The position numbers and the translations under genes are program-made. The notes under the pieces were generated by a model. It was not told the origin of the DNA. It made no database searches and was given only the letters and a program-made list of their open reading frames with translations. Below, one piece after another: positions 1 to 9,933 of a stretch of DNA of 60,651 nt (its first letter is position 1; each line of letters begins with the position of its first letter). Origin of the DNA: Candidatus Babeliales bacterium. Its GTDB lineage: Bacteria > Babelota > Babeliae > Babelales > JACPOV01. The stretch lies in contig JAGVLQ010000004.1 of NCBI GenBank assembly GCA_020054235.1, positions 1 through 60,651 on the forward strand, written 5' to 3'.

Positions 1-1101
1 AAATACACCTGTTAAATCACATGTTGGACACGTTGAACTCGCTATTTCATCTAAAATATTTTCCAATATTGTCCACGTGCCAACAAACTTGTCGCACAAT
101 ACCGTCTTGGTGTTAAATATTTCTGCTTCTAGTAAGGTGCAACAATTGAAAATGTCTTCTTGTATTTCTTCTAATACCGTAAATATACTGTTCAAATCTA
201 TATTTATAACAGCAGTAACAGTAAGATTTTCTATAGTTACGGTAATATTTAAGTTTTCAATTTCATCTAAAATGTTTTCCAATATTGTCCACGTACCTAC
301 AAACTTATCGCACAACATTGTTTTCGTATTAAATATGTCTGCTTCTAGTGATGTGCAGCAAGTAAATATGTCTTCTTGGATTTCTTCTAAAATCGTCCAG
401 GTAAATGCAAATTTTTCACAAATAAGCTGCTTAAGCATATCAATTCGTTTTTTCATTGCATGTATCAATGAAAAAATTTGTGAAAAGTCACAACCATTTT
501 TTCCAACCACGGCGTCATTAACTGTTACTGATGGTGCGTCAAGGCGAGGAGCTTTGTGTACAATACTTTCATTCGCTTTTACGGAGAGATCTTCTTTGCA
601 GGCATCTTCAACAACAAACGAATTATCCTCTTTTATTGCTATTGGAACAGCTAATATAACATCTGGTTCATTTATTTTATTTGATAGGTTAGAATTTTGC
701 GGAATTTCACGCAACTGTCTTTGAGCTTCTTGTTGGAGTGCATAAACTTCTATCAACTCCTGAGGCGTTGATTCATCCTGTAAATTATGCAGCGTTTTTA
801 AAACATCATCTAGATTTTCATTAATAAGATTCCATTGCTCATGTTCGAGCAAGGATGTATTGTAAAAAAAAGTTTTCTGATTATTGAGAACTTCTTTCAA
901 ACAATCAATAATTTCAGCAACTGAATAGCTTTCTTTCTTAGTCTGGTTTTCAAAATTATTAGAACTAATTTCTTGCGTAATTTTTTTTTGAACAAAATCG
1001 TTTTGCTTTTTTGATCGATCAAAAGCAGAAGAAGAAAAATTTATATAAAAAAGAAATAAAGGAATTATAAATTTATAAAACTTTAAGAATTGTTGCTTCA
1101 T
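1..1101 (-). CDS. Secreted repetitive protein, C-terminus beyond the left edge
   Basis: The frame is open from an ATG at 1101 to base 1 with no stop, so at least 367 codons are present and the C-terminus lies outside the window. The N-terminus is a signal peptide (Lys-rich start, then a run ending near NFSSSA). The middle is polar and predicted helical. From about residue 225 it becomes repetitive: a block containing CDKFVGTWTILENILDEI occurs twice, 72 codons apart, with shorter relatives reading TWTILEEIQEDIF and FTVLEEIQEDIF. Paired cysteines recur in each unit (NCC/TCC and LCDK). No known domain was recognised. Similar Cys-containing helical repeats in exported proteins suggest a surface or host-facing role, which is inference only. 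The opposite-strand reading at 77..724 is a shadow of this gene. Confidence 0.75.
   Translation of the reverse strand, partial: MKQQFLKFYKFIIPLFLFYINFSSSAFDRSKKQNDFVQKKITQEISSNNFENQTKKESYSVAEIIDCLKEVLNNQKTFFYNTSLLEHEQWNLINENLDDVLKTLHNLQDESTPQELIEVYALQQEAQRQLREIPQNSNLSNKINEPDVILAVPIAIKEDNSFVVEDACKEDLSVKANESIVHKAPRLDAPSVTVNDAVVGKNGCDFSQIFSLIHAMKKRIDMLKQLICEKFAFTWTILEEIQEDIFTCCTSLEADIFNTKTMLCDKFVGTWTILENILDEIENLNITVTIENLTVTAVINIDLNSIFTVLEEIQEDIFNCCTLLEAEIFNTKTVLCDKFVGTWTILENILDEIASSTCPTCDLTGVF
45..396 (-). repeat. Two 216-bp-period repeat copies inside the left-edge gene
   Basis: The stretch from base 45 to about 180 matches the stretch from 261 to about 396 closely; both begin TTTCATCTAAAAT. 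The offset of 216 bases equals 72 codons, so the repeat keeps the reading frame and the protein repeat matches the DNA repeat. A third, more diverged partial unit starts near 384. The array may continue past base 1. Confidence 0.75.
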
Positions 1102-1215
1102 AACACTTCTCTCTTTTAAAAAATGCATCAAACTACTCTCTTTGTAGCCTATACAAAGTTTTAAAATTATTCAAAAAAAAAACAAACTTTTGAATATACA
1201 ATCTGGCCGAACTAT

Positions 1216-3153
1216 TTATGACAATCTAGTACCGTTCGCAACGCGTTCTTGTGGCGCAACAAGTCGCAATAAACCATCAGAATCTTTTGCAATGAGCATC
1301 ATACCTTGTGATTCGGTTCCCAACATTTTTCTAGGCTGTAAGTTATACACAAAAACCGCTTGCTTGCCAATTAACTGCTCGGGAGAAAATGATTGTCGCA
1401 CACCAGCCAGAATTTGCCGAACACCAAAATCTCCAAAATTCACACGCAATTGGTATAATTTGTCAGATTTTGGTAAATCTTGGCAGTCTTCAATAGTTCC
1501 AACGCGCAGCTCTATAGGCATTAATTGATCAATGGTAATATAATTTTGCACTGCTGATTCTTCAGTTTTTTCTTTTTGCATAACTTCTTCTTTCTTTGCT
1601 GGTTCAGGTTTTTCAAATAAAGTTTGAGTAATTTGAAGATGAAAAATATGATCCCAACGATTATCTTTAAGGAGATCAATAATATTATGGCTATCGACCT
1701 GAACTGTTTTACCTAAATTTTGCATAAGTTCGTTCATTTTTTTTGGCATAATAGGCCAAAGTAAAAAACCAATAGTATACAGACTGTGGCATACCGCAGA
1801 AATAATTTCGGTAAATTCTGCTCGATTTTCTTTTGCTAATTTCCAGGGCTCATTTGCATGAAAATAACTGTTAACTTGATTAATATATTTCCACAATCGG
1901 GCAAGCGCCATGTGGTACTGACAATCATTCATATATTGTTCATATTCTTCAATGGCATCCCAACAGGCATTACGCAAATCAACACCGGCTTCATTCCAAA
2001 CCGTATGCTTTGGCACCTCTGCTAAATTATTTTTGAAAGCAAGCGTCAACATACGATTTAAAAGATTACCTAAATCATTGGCCAGATCTGATGTTATACG
2101 TTCTTCTAAATCTTTTATACTAAATTCACTATCATGCGTAATGGCCATCGAGCGCGTTAAATAATAACGCACACAATCAGCACCATAGTTGTCATACAAT
2201 ACTTCTGGATCAACAACATTCCCTAATGATTTTGACATTTTTTGCTGATTAACTTTAATCCATCCATGTACCAATAATTTTTTTGGTAATTTCAAATCTG
2301 CTGCCATTAAAAATGCTAGCCAATAAACGGCATGAAAACGCACAATATCTTTGCCTAATATTTGTAAATCAGCAGGCCACCAAAAATTAAACTCGTTTTC
2401 ATGTCCTTTTTGCCCATACCCTACGGCAGAAATATAATTGGTTAGTGCATCGGCCCAGACATACACAATATGTTTTTCATCGCCTGGAAATGGCACACCC
2501 CACGAAATAGTTGTGCGTGAAATACTCAAATCTTTTAAACCTGATTCCACAAAACGAATAACTTCGTTCAAGCGTTCTTTGGGCACCATAAAGTTTGGAT
2601 TATTTTTGTAAAATTCAAGCAATCTATCTTGATATGCGGATAATTTAAAAAAGTACGATTCTTCTGAAACATAATTCGTTTCGCGATTGCAGGAAGAACA
2701 ATTGGGAGCTTTATCCGTTGGCCCCGCTTCAGTTTCAGTAACATAAGTTTCACAGGGCGTACAATACCAGCCACTGTAAACCGATTTATAAATATCACCT
2801 TTTTTTTGTACCGTTTTTACCCATTCTTGTACCGCATGAATATGTTCAGGATCAGTGGTACGAATAAATTTATTATACTCAAATTCGTACTTATGCCACA
2901 TATTCATATAATCAGGCACCAATTTATCCACAAATGCTTTGGGAAGCTGGCCTGCCTTTTCTGCTGCTTGTGCAACTTTCTGGCCATGCTCATCAGTGCC
3001 CGTTAAAAAAAAGGTCGCGTGTCCATAGAGTTTGTTCCAACGTGCAGCAACATCCGCCAGTAGTGTAGAATACAAGGAACCTAAATGCGGTTTTGCGGTT
3101 CCATAATAAATGGGTGTAGTTACATAAAATTTATTTGAATGCTTTTTTTCCAT
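1216..3153 (-). CDS. metG: Methionyl-tRNA synthetase
   Basis: Charges tRNA(Met) with methionine in the cytoplasm. Visible are the class I signature TTPIYYGTAKPHLGS at the N-terminus (HLGS is the HIGH equivalent), a zinc knuckle of two CxxC pairs (CTPC and CSSC), the KMSKS loop near residue 305 and a C-terminal tRNA-binding OB-fold domain (RVGTIEDCQDL onward), so this is the long form of about 645 residues. The frame also opens at an ATG at 3192, adding 13 residues, but that extension lies inside one arm of a palindromic repeat. It does have a GAGGAG motif 12 bases upstream, which the 3153 start lacks. I prefer 3153 on protein conservation. Function is certain, start is not. Confidence 0.95.
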   Translation of the reverse strand: MEKKHSNKFYVTTPIYYGTAKPHLGSLYSTLLADVAARWNKLYGHATFFLTGTDEHGQKVAQAAEKAGQLPKAFVDKLVPDYMNMWHKYEFEYNKFIRTTDPEHIHAVQEWVKTVQKKGDIYKSVYSGWYCTPCETYVTETEAGPTDKAPNCSSCNRETNYVSEESYFFKLSAYQDRLLEFYKNNPNFMVPKERLNEVIRFVESGLKDLSISRTTISWGVPFPGDEKHIVYVWADALTNYISAVGYGQKGHENEFNFWWPADLQILGKDIVRFHAVYWLAFLMAADLKLPKKLLVHGWIKVNQQKMSKSLGNVVDPEVLYDNYGADCVRYYLTRSMAITHDSEFSIKDLEERITSDLANDLGNLLNRMLTLAFKNNLAEVPKHTVWNEAGVDLRNACWDAIEEYEQYMNDCQYHMALARLWKYINQVNSYFHANEPWKLAKENRAEFTEIISAVCHSLYTIGFLLWPIMPKKMNELMQNLGKTVQVDSHNIIDLLKDNRWDHIFHLQITQTLFEKPEPAKKEEVMQKEKTEESAVQNYITIDQLMPIELRVGTIEDCQDLPKSDKLYQLRVNFGDFGVRQILAGVRQSFSPEQLIGKQAVFVYNLQPRKMLGTESQGMMLIAKDSDGLLRLVAPQERVANGTRLS

Positions 3154-3170
3154 GGTATCTAATCTGTTAA

Positions 3171-3340
3171 GTTCGTATGATTCGAGATGCATTTTTATAA
3201 AATGCTCCTCACCACGAACGGGATTTAAAAATTAATCTCTTTACCAATCTAATTGGATTAGGACAACTTAAAAAACTAAAAAAATCTAATTGATAGTCCG
3301 TTCGTGGTGAGGAGCCGAAGGCGTCTCGAACCATACGAAC
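3171..3340. repeat. Palindromic intergenic repeat pair (REP/MITE-like)
   Basis: The left arm (3171-3221) and right arm (3298-3340) are inverted copies. Both share GTTCGTATG, TTCGAGA and GCTCCTCACCACGAACGG on one strand. The left arm carries an extra AT-rich segment (3191-3203). About 76 bases lie between the arms. The consensus resembles short palindromic repeats seen in many bacterial genomes that run CCGTTCGTGGTGAG to TCGAAC. The left arm overlaps the possible upstream start of metG. Confidence 0.75.
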
Positions 3341-3388
3341 TCGTTTACAAATACTACAATCAAGATAACAAAAAAAAAGATCCGCGTA

Positions 3389-3424
3389 AAAAAAATCAGG
3401 GTCTTGTTTTTCACAAGACCCTGA
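3389..3424 (-). terminator. Rho-independent terminator downstream of the beta-barrel gene
   Basis: A perfect 11-bp stem (TCAGGGTCTTG pairing with CAAGACCCTGA) closes a short loop. Read on the minus strand it is followed by a run of seven T. It lies 27 bases past the stop codon of the gene ending at 3451. Confidence 0.9.
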
Positions 3425-3450
3425 TAAAAATAAGCTAATCAATTGTTCAA

Positions 3451-5211
3451 TTAAAAGAAGGCGATTAGACCAATATGCCAATCGGTTTCTTTTGGTGCAT
3501 TACGTCCGGCAAATACATGTGTCCAACCTGCAAAGAGCTCCCAGAAATCTCCTTGATGGAACATCTCTGTACGTACTTTATGGCTAACCACTTTTGTACG
3601 TTGCTCTAAAACATTTGCATCAAGTGCTTGGGTATTGCCAAGGAAGTCAGTTGCGCTTGTTTGTTTCAAGGTAACTTTATCTTTAGATTTAAAGTAACCT
3701 TCATAACCCATCAAGAAACCAACGCGTGGATTGCATGGTACTAACCAAATAGTATCCAAGCGTCCAACAACTTGATTCCAAGAAATTTTTGCATCAATAG
3801 CAGGACCAACGTTCTTGATTGTTGCTCCAGCAAATGGCGCAGCAACGCGTTCTGTACGCGGTGCAACATAAGAATAGAAAGCTTCAGCTTTTACATGAGC
3901 CCATACACACGGATCATAGGTTACAATACCACCAACTTTTGCAACCCAGTGACGGTTGTTGCCTGTGGTGAAAATACGATAAATTTGACCTGGATCTTTT
4001 ATTTTCAAACCAGTTGGCGCATTAAAACCAACAATACCTTCGAAGAACCAGTTACACCAGTCACGGTTTGCATAAAATTCAAATTCCATTTGCCCAGCGC
4101 CAACGTTGTGTTGAGTGTCAAATGAAACACCGTGTTCAGCAAAGAATTGGATAGCAGATTTGTTCATTTTACGAACAATAGCTTCTATCTGACTGCCTAT
4201 TTGGCTAGCAGCATTAACCATCGTTCCATTTGTAGAATCTACCGTAGGTCTTAACCAAAGTTGTCGTAATTGTTCTGGATTATTACTTAATGGAACATAA
4301 CGATTTGCACCTGATTCAAATCGAGCACTTTCATTATTTGCTAATCCAGAGCCATCACCTGGAAGAAAAGGCAATGCTGATACTCCCAGTGGCGCATTTG
4401 GAGCAGGAGAGCCAATCATACAATAATTTCCTTGAGGTGCTGTAGTATCATCTCTTTGTGTTACAAAAACCGGATTTCGGAATGTACCATTAGTTTCCGT
4501 AACGTCATTAATTGTACCAATTCTTAATGCATTACCTACATCATACTGAACTAAAAGCCTATTATCCGTTGCTGGATTAGAACTTGCCTGTGTTACATAT
4601 AATGCTGAAAGGAAATCCATACGATACGTATAACAATCATTAACACGCACAGTTGCCGGCTCAGGTATCTCTACAAGTTCATCTTGCTGACGACAAACAT
4701 CTGCAATAGTTTCTTCTAGATCGCAGCAATTTTCAAGATTAATATCAATTGCTCTGAATGGAACGGTAACGCGCATACCACCACGCCATGCACAATCACA
4801 ACCCCAAGGCAATTGGCGTTCTATATAGAAACCAAAGTAGGCTGATTTTTCTCTATAATTTACGCGTGGTGTAATTTGTGCAAATGCTAAAAAAGGATTT
4901 TGTGGGCTAATAGTTCCTGGGGCAAAAGCATCTAAGCCAACAAAACTATCTTTACCAAAAATAATTCCTGCTAATGAACTATTAGTACGGAAGCCATCTT
5001 TGTCTGCAAATGCTTTATTTGCATAACGGTACAAACCAGCTGCCCAAAGGTCTACATTCCAACATTGTTCATCATCGGTTGGCCTGCATGGAACTGGATA
5101 ATGAAACGGTCCACGCTCTAAGCCCCATGGCGTTCTGAGTTCGCGCGCCATTGTATCAAATGGCGACAAAAAAAGAAGCACGGGCAACAGCCGCATAATT
5201 TGTTTCTTCAT
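3451..5211 (-). CDS. Putative outer-membrane beta-barrel protein
   Basis: This 586-residue protein starts with a signal peptide (MKKQIMRLLPVLLFLSPF) and ends in ...LIAFF, the aromatic C-terminal signature of proteins assembled by the BAM machinery. The body is rich in alternating polar/aromatic strands and has several Cys pairs (CDCAW, NCCDLEE). A shorter protein at 22887..24446 has the same architecture (signal peptide, Cys-rich N-terminal half, barrel-like C-terminal half, terminal Phe), so I regard them as members of one family. A start at 5211 is supported by AGGAG seven bases upstream. A role as a porin or major surface protein is inference; no Pfam family was recognised. Confidence 0.7.
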   Translation of the reverse strand: MKKQIMRLLPVLLFLSPFDTMARELRTPWGLERGPFHYPVPCRPTDDEQCWNVDLWAAGLYRYANKAFADKDGFRTNSSLAGIIFGKDSFVGLDAFAPGTISPQNPFLAFAQITPRVNYREKSAYFGFYIERQLPWGCDCAWRGGMRVTVPFRAIDINLENCCDLEETIADVCRQQDELVEIPEPATVRVNDCYTYRMDFLSALYVTQASSNPATDNRLLVQYDVGNALRIGTINDVTETNGTFRNPVFVTQRDDTTAPQGNYCMIGSPAPNAPLGVSALPFLPGDGSGLANNESARFESGANRYVPLSNNPEQLRQLWLRPTVDSTNGTMVNAASQIGSQIEAIVRKMNKSAIQFFAEHGVSFDTQHNVGAGQMEFEFYANRDWCNWFFEGIVGFNAPTGLKIKDPGQIYRIFTTGNNRHWVAKVGGIVTYDPCVWAHVKAEAFYSYVAPRTERVAAPFAGATIKNVGPAIDAKISWNQVVGRLDTIWLVPCNPRVGFLMGYEGYFKSKDKVTLKQTSATDFLGNTQALDANVLEQRTKVVSHKVRTEMFHQGDFWELFAGWTHVFAGRNAPKETDWHIGLIAFF

Positions 5212-5256
5212 TCTTCTCCTTTATTTATAAAGATTCTCATGTCACAGTCCTTTTTA

Positions 5257-5294
5257 AAGTACGCCTGAAATTTTTTCAAATTTCAGGCGTACTT
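5257..5294. terminator. Terminator-like hairpin between two envelope genes
   Basis: A perfect stem of about 15 bp (AAGTACGCCTGAAAT against its complement) with a short loop starts nine bases past the stop of the 1,478-codon gene. The T-rich tract follows on the plus strand; the minus-strand side continues CTTTAAAAAGG. It could terminate or protect the 3' end of the upstream minus-strand transcript. Confidence 0.6.
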
Positions 5295-5302
5295 ATTTTT
5301 CT

Positions 5303-8300
5303 TTACTCAGCTGTAGCACCACGAACTTCAAAAGCTTGATCTAGTGCGCGAGATTCAGTATTTAAGGCTATACCTACCGCACCTATACTTAATGAATGAT
5401 CATGATCTGCCATATTAAATCCATTGATACCATAAATAAATTGAATATCTTCACGTCGAATATTAGGATTTGTCAATGTTCCTTGAATATCATCCAGGAA
5501 GCCAATAGTTGATAACTGAACTTGATTACGGAAAATATTTGCAAGACCAGAAGACTGGCTATCAAATGGAATCGTTGATAGATAATTAAAGTATGCTTGC
5601 GGACTTACCAATATCGGTTGTGCTGCAGCTTGACCTTTATCTTCAAGGAGCAATTTACTTGACATGATACCAACTTGTAGATTTTCATTAATTACGCCAG
5701 CAGTACTTTGAACTACCGGATTGATGCAAGAAATAATAACTGCACGCAATGCTTTTTGTGCTTTTGCCTTCATATCATTACTTCTATTCATCATATCACG
5801 TGCTTTTGCAAGCATTTCTTTCTTGTCACCACCACGAGTTACAGCAGATTTCATCATTTCTTTTGCTTCTTCAAGCATTTTCTCTGCGCTAGTCATCATT
5901 TGAGAAGCTTTCATATACATCTGACGTTTCTCTGGGCTTACTTTTTGCAACATATCACGCATAACAATATCTCTGTTAATAACACAATCACCATCGATGC
6001 AATTAGTAATTTGAACCATGTTGCCACCACCAAGAATAATTGCTTGTGTTAAATCGAAGGTCCAGGTATATGCTGTCGATGGCCCAACTGCTAGCAATGA
6101 AGCAGTACTAACATCGCCAGTGCGGATTTGGTTGTGTTTGAAGGTACCTTGCTCAATGTTCATTGCAAAAAGTGCTAAGTTTTCAAGACAGTTAACTGAC
6201 CAGTTATTAGGAATTTGGCTAGCTTTATCGCATACACCAACACCAAGGCCCATGAAGCCTTGACGATTGATTTCCCAAAGAGTGCCAACGCCATCTAGAA
6301 TAATAGTAAGATCAACTGATGAACCATTTTGGCAAGTAGCATTACCAACTTGCAACACACCACCAGGACGAGAATCAGTCCCGATTTGTACTTTAGCCTG
6401 ATTATTCAACAACCAAGTTATTGAAGTTACCAAACTACATTCTGGATCAGATTCTATACCAACAAAGGCATTTTGAAGAATTTGACACAATGCATCTTCT
6501 TGCATAATTATTTGACCACGTCCAATGATTTTAACGCGAATATCATCAAGATCGCTGGTGCTATTACCAGAAAGAAGATTTTCATTTAATACACGTTCAA
6601 ACGCAAGCTGCGTTTCATCAGTAAACTGGATTGATCCACCACCAAGAACTAAGCGTGAGCCTGGTTCAAAAATCAAACGAACGTTACCAGCAAAGTTAAG
6701 AATCTTGTTTTGATTATTAAACTGTGTCAAGTCAAGTAAACCAGTTGATTTAACACGAAGTTCTTTATTGTCTTCAGAGAAAATCGTTAGAACATTTGGA
6801 CCGTTAAGACCGAATGAAGTACCACTCAAAATATGGCATACATTATTAATAATTACATCTTCATTCAATTCAATCGTTGCATCACCGTTAGCGCAAATGC
6901 TGAGACCATTTACTCCAAGAACCACAGATGCTGAAAGTGAATCAACATTGCGGTGTGCAGTACCAATACCAACATGAGCTTGATCTTGTACAACCAAGAA
7001 GCCAACTGGTGCCTCTGCTGGGTTACAACCTACCAAGAAGACTAATTCTCTAATAAAGCCACCTTCTTTAACTTGCAAGTGTGCTTGATCACCAATACGT
7101 GAACGACGAATTTGGAACTGATCAACTTCGCCTTCAACAATTGGCAATGCACGTAAGTTAGCATCTGTTACAGGAGGGCAATCACATGGGCTTGGTGTAC
7201 ATTTTAATTCATACGGAACAAAGCTACCACTTGAAGTATAGTCTTTTTGTAATGCACCCCAATCCATAGTAAAGTCTGATATACTAGTGCCAAACGGAAC
7301 TAGTACACGATCTGCCGCAACAGAAAGGTTCGGTTGCCATACTGTTGTTCCAACACGGCTTGTAAAGAATACTTGATTTTTTGGAAGATCAATTACACCA
7401 TTATGGCTGCGTGTCACCATAGTAGAGAAGCTAGCGCGGCATGGACTCTTGATCGTACCATTCTTATCAACAAAGATTCCACCTTGACCTGTTGTACCAC
7501 TTGCACCAGGCAGACCCCACTGACCACCCATAGTGTTGAATGAGAAGAACTCACCACCAACAAAGAATTGAGGGAACGTTGTTAGATCAAATAGTTCACA
7601 GCCACCTTTAATATCAAGACCTTGGTCGCCATCAGTACCAATTGAAATATTACTTTCATTATTTAAGTAAATTTCATGTACTGCACATTGGCCAGAAATA
7701 TCGTATGTTAGGCCTTCTGTAATACATGCATCATTAGAACCAACTTCTAACGTTAAAGAATGAGGCGTTGGATTTGATTGTGAAGTTGTTTGGAATACAT
7801 CAATATGAGAATTATGATCAATTAAGAAACCACAAGCAGATACTGAGCCGATGTTAGTACCAGCTACGTAAACACGACCGTATGCATTATCTATGGCACG
7901 ACCATTGTTGTAGAAACGGAAAATGCTTTGGTTTCCATCAATATTACCATTATTTGCTACAGCAATATCAACACCAGTTAAACCTACACTAGTTGCAATA
8001 CGGAAGATTGAATTATTAAGTGAAATTGTTGGACGTTGATAAATGCAATCGCAATGTAAAGCGCCAGCACACAACTTCCAAGTTTCACCACCAATATACG
8101 TTGGCTCAGAATTCAAGTTTGCAAGACCTAAATCATTATTTTGGAATACTTCGTGAATTTCATCAGTGTGGAGCAATGAAGTATATTTTATTTCCATACA
8201 GTTGTTAATTAACCATGCCGCTTTATTATATTGTTTGTATTTTGGTTGCGGACAATCAGGTACTTTTACAAAGGTACGTTGCGGGAATATCGGTTTAGTA

Positions 8301-9739
8301 TCAACTTCTACAAAGATTGGACACCCAGTTTTAGTTACACAAAGTGAAAGAACGTTCATTGCGCTATTTTCACCTTGTTCACCACACACTAATAGTTGAC
8401 CCTCAACATCAAATACAATGTTACCTGCTCCATCTGATTCCTTATTTGGATCGATAGTAAAATCAGGCGATACATCACCTTCGCAATCTACACCAGAACG
8501 GAAATATATCGCTGAAGTACCTAAGAATCTTATTTGTGCTTCAGTTGCATTAGGATTTGGGTTACCATCTACAAAAAATGCTGAACAGTTACGCTCCTTA
8601 ATAAGATCCTGTGCGCCAGAGAGTTTTCCACAATCAATAAGATCTTGTACTGCAGGTTGCAACGCACTATATGGTGTATTAACAACAGGAACAGTATTAG
8701 TAACCGTACCAATATAATCAAAGTAACTGCAATTATCTACTTGAAGTAAACCGTTTGCACCTAAAACAAAACCAAATTGAGTGCCGGTAAACGCATTATC
8801 ACAAAAAGGATCAATTAATAAGTTAGGGCATTTTTGGTTTTCGTTAATTAAACGTACAGAAGATGGAACATCGCCACCTAAGCTATTTGCAATTTCAAAC
8901 TTAGCTTCTAACCCTGCAGGCACTGCTAAATCAATATCCGTTAAAAGAAACTCTGTATCAGATGGAACTGTTAGCCAATGACCCCAAATGATAAAACATG
9001 AACAGTTTTCTAAGCGCAAAATGTTACAACCTGTACCCGTATTTGCACCATCATAAATAATAGAGCCTTCTTCATTAGCTGTACCTGAAGCAACTGTTCG
9101 CCGAGCAGCATATGAAATACAAGATTTTGGACCAACCTTAACTTCTATATTGTCATTTATATTACCAGCAATTGGATCTAAACGTTGAAAGCGCAATTCT
9201 GGAGAGCCATTACATACGTTATCCATAATAACAAAAAGCTGTGCACCGCCACTGCCAGGAATCGAAGTAAAGCATACTTGATTATCACCTTCAATACTGA
9301 ATTGAACGGTACCACAACCTGAAACCGTAATTAAAAGATCACGTGGCAGACCTAAATCTGAAGTACCACGGAATACTAGATCCCATGTTAATTGGAAAGT
9401 AATTGTTCTATTAACATCAGCAAATAAATACAGACGAGAAGGACCAGTTGGCACACCATCGCAACGATTACCAGAACCGGTTATAACTGAATCTTGATTG
9501 GTGACCGTAATTAAAATATCTTGATTAACCGCAGCAACTTTAATACCATCAACTAAAGCATTAACACCAATAACATCGATGTCACAGTCAAAAACATCAT
9601 TTAAAACACCGGGACTATCACAACCACTAAGATTGTGCCAAAGAACTGTGTTGCCTACACCATGAACTGCTTGCGATATTCCCAACAAGGAACATGCAAG
9701 TATGGCTAGCAAGCCAAATCTAGAAGGGTGCTTCTTCAT
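5303..9739 (-). CDS. Very large secreted surface protein (1,478 residues)
   Basis: The start is a clear signal peptide (residues 1-27, ending SQAVHG). Most of the length is Gly/Asn/Val-rich short-strand sequence of the kind found in parallel beta-helix or autotransporter passenger proteins, with scattered Cys. At about residues 1254-1333 there is an abrupt change to a Met/Lys/Glu-rich, strongly helical segment (KASQMMTSAEKMLEEAKEMM and onward), probably a coiled coil, after which strand-like sequence resumes to the end. There is no obvious LPXTG motif, lipobox or terminal Phe. AGGAAGAG precedes the ATG at good spacing. I did not recognise a family. A surface adhesin or coat protein is plausible but unproven. 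Confidence 0.7.
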   Translation of the reverse strand: MKKHPSRFGLLAILACSLLGISQAVHGVGNTVLWHNLSGCDSPGVLNDVFDCDIDVIGVNALVDGIKVAAVNQDILITVTNQDSVITGSGNRCDGVPTGPSRLYLFADVNRTITFQLTWDLVFRGTSDLGLPRDLLITVSGCGTVQFSIEGDNQVCFTSIPGSGGAQLFVIMDNVCNGSPELRFQRLDPIAGNINDNIEVKVGPKSCISYAARRTVASGTANEEGSIIYDGANTGTGCNILRLENCSCFIIWGHWLTVPSDTEFLLTDIDLAVPAGLEAKFEIANSLGGDVPSSVRLINENQKCPNLLIDPFCDNAFTGTQFGFVLGANGLLQVDNCSYFDYIGTVTNTVPVVNTPYSALQPAVQDLIDCGKLSGAQDLIKERNCSAFFVDGNPNPNATEAQIRFLGTSAIYFRSGVDCEGDVSPDFTIDPNKESDGAGNIVFDVEGQLLVCGEQGENSAMNVLSLCVTKTGCPIFVEVDTKPIFPQRTFVKVPDCPQPKYKQYNKAAWLINNCMEIKYTSLLHTDEIHEVFQNNDLGLANLNSEPTYIGGETWKLCAGALHCDCIYQRPTISLNNSIFRIATSVGLTGVDIAVANNGNIDGNQSIFRFYNNGRAIDNAYGRVYVAGTNIGSVSACGFLIDHNSHIDVFQTTSQSNPTPHSLTLEVGSNDACITEGLTYDISGQCAVHEIYLNNESNISIGTDGDQGLDIKGGCELFDLTTFPQFFVGGEFFSFNTMGGQWGLPGASGTTGQGGIFVDKNGTIKSPCRASFSTMVTRSHNGVIDLPKNQVFFTSRVGTTVWQPNLSVAADRVLVPFGTSISDFTMDWGALQKDYTSSGSFVPYELKCTPSPCDCPPVTDANLRALPIVEGEVDQFQIRRSRIGDQAHLQVKEGGFIRELVFLVGCNPAEAPVGFLVVQDQAHVGIGTAHRNVDSLSASVVLGVNGLSICANGDATIELNEDVIINNVCHILSGTSFGLNGPNVLTIFSEDNKELRVKSTGLLDLTQFNNQNKILNFAGNVRLIFEPGSRLVLGGGSIQFTDETQLAFERVLNENLLSGNSTSDLDDIRVKIIGRGQIIMQEDALCQILQNAFVGIESDPECSLVTSITWLLNNQAKVQIGTDSRPGGVLQVGNATCQNGSSVDLTIILDGVGTLWEINRQGFMGLGVGVCDKASQIPNNWSVNCLENLALFAMNIEQGTFKHNQIRTGDVSTASLLAVGPSTAYTWTFDLTQAIILGGGNMVQITNCIDGDCVINRDIVMRDMLQKVSPEKRQMYMKASQMMTSAEKMLEEAKEMMKSAVTRGGDKKEMLAKARDMMNRSNDMKAKAQKALRAVIISCINPVVQSTAGVINENLQVGIMSSKLLLEDKGQAAAQPILVSPQAYFNYLSTIPFDSQSSGLANIFRNQVQLSTIGFLDDIQGTLTNPNIRREDIQFIYGINGFNMADHDHSLSIGAVGIALNTESRALDQAFEVRGATAE

Positions 9740-9933
9740 ATCCTCTTCCTTTTTTTAAAGGTTAAACAATTTCTCCAAAAAAACTATAAATTGACAGATT
9801 AGAAATGAACTTATCCAAAGTTTTTTTTTATTGCAATAGTTTATTCATTTCTAACTATCAAATTTCTATGTACCCTCTTGTATATCTCTTAGTTCTTTTA
9901 AAATATAATGTCAAGCTTGAAAATGTTTTTTTT

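Noticed and set aside
77-724. Open frame on the plus strand
   Set aside because: It mirrors the repetitive secreted gene on the other strand, which has a signal peptide, in-frame repeats and a clear start. The plus frame has no ribosome-binding site and its repetitive content is explained by the opposite gene.
3209-3481. Ninety-residue minus-strand frame next to metG
   Set aside because: It runs through a strong terminator and both arms of the palindromic repeat, and starts inside the beta-barrel gene.
5708-6263. Several plus-strand frames under the large surface protein
   Set aside because: Their composition follows the Met/Lys coiled-coil codons of the opposite strand and they overlap each other.
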